From Abiotrophia sp. HMSC24B09 (GTDB lineage Bacteria; Bacillota; Bacilli; Lactobacillales; Aerococcaceae), in NCBI RefSeq assembly GCF_001815865.1, contig NZ_KV822203.1, positions 1 through 14,435 of the forward strand: DNA of 14,435 nucleotides. Direction: 5' to 3'. Both the position numbers and the translations under genes were made by a program. This document shows positions 14,290 through 14,435 of this stretch, one piece after another. Numbering within the stretch: position 1 is the stretch's first letter; the number at the start of each line of letters is the position of its first letter. The notes below the pieces were generated by a model. It did no database searches, was not told the DNA's origin, and was given only the letters and a program-made list of their open reading frames with translations.

Positions 14290-14435
14290 AGGGGTATTCG
14301 CCGTGGTCCACTTCCCCGAGTCGACCACTGGCTCCTTTGTTTTTGCCGGAAACCAGGGGAATTCGCCGGTTTCGCGTGAGCCAGTGGCCCACTTTCTCGA
14401 GTGGTCCACTGGCTCCTTTGTTTTTGCCGGAAACC
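14290..14435. repeat. Tandem copies of the palindromic repeat family, reverse orientation
   Basis: Two units end with the same 30 bases, at 14325-14354 and 14406-14435, an 81-bp period. The second holds a clean 38-bp palindrome at 14378-14415 with arms GAGCCAGTGG and CCACTGGCTC, inner CCACT/AGTGG and a 6-nt loop. The first is degenerate (about 14303-14334). Spacers contain GTTTTTGCCGGAAACC, whose reverse complement resembles the AGTTTCCGCC spacer at 2000-2050 and 4110-4130, so this array is in the opposite orientation. It probably continues past the window end. Confidence 0.85.

Noticed and set aside
14290..14435. CRISPR array
   Set aside because: Units are themselves palindromic, spacers between copies are similar rather than unique, there are only two units per site, and no cas genes are visible.

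Overview
The window looks like a chromosomal segment of a low-GC-phylum Gram-positive of the order Lactobacillales. The gene order is the streptococcal/lactococcal-type fatty-acid cluster with FabT and FabK. Overall base composition is moderately GC-rich, and my best guess is the Aerococcaceae (Abiotrophia-like). That placement is inference from gene order and composition, not from a database match. All intact genes lie on the minus strand, so transcription runs from right to left.

Right to left, 14100-4217 is one type II fatty-acid synthesis operon. A sigma-A-like promoter with two FabT-type palindromes precedes fabT (MarR repressor). Then follow fabH, acpP, fabK, fabD, fabG, fabF, accB, fabZ, accC, accD and accA, ending in a hairpin terminator. 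Most junctions are 0-4 bp or overlapping. The exception is a 163-bp structured spacer between fabK and fabD. AccA, AccB, AccC and AccD make malonyl-CoA. FabD loads malonate onto AcpP, FabH starts chains, and FabF, FabG, FabZ and FabK elongate them. No fabM-type isomerase gene is present in the window.

Left of the operon is a monocistronic gene for an OppA-like peptide-binding protein (2245-3882), with its own strong promoter and terminator. It has a cleavable signal peptide but no lipobox cysteine.

The left end (1-1944) is a mosaic: a truncated IS256-family transposase running off the window, then a visibly AT-rich island with an LtrA-family membrane protein gene and a frame-broken relic, then a short GC-rich gene remnant. 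The island is bounded by hairpins that share a 12-bp direct repeat.

Intergenic regions at 1959-2184, 4030-4180 and 14290-14435 carry the same repeat family. Each unit has a 38-bp imperfect palindrome with a pair of AGTGGNCCACT cores. In two places the units sit in tandem with an 81-82 bp period. One stem position shows compensatory changes among copies. This repeat family, which I cannot assign to a named class, is the most likely novel element here.
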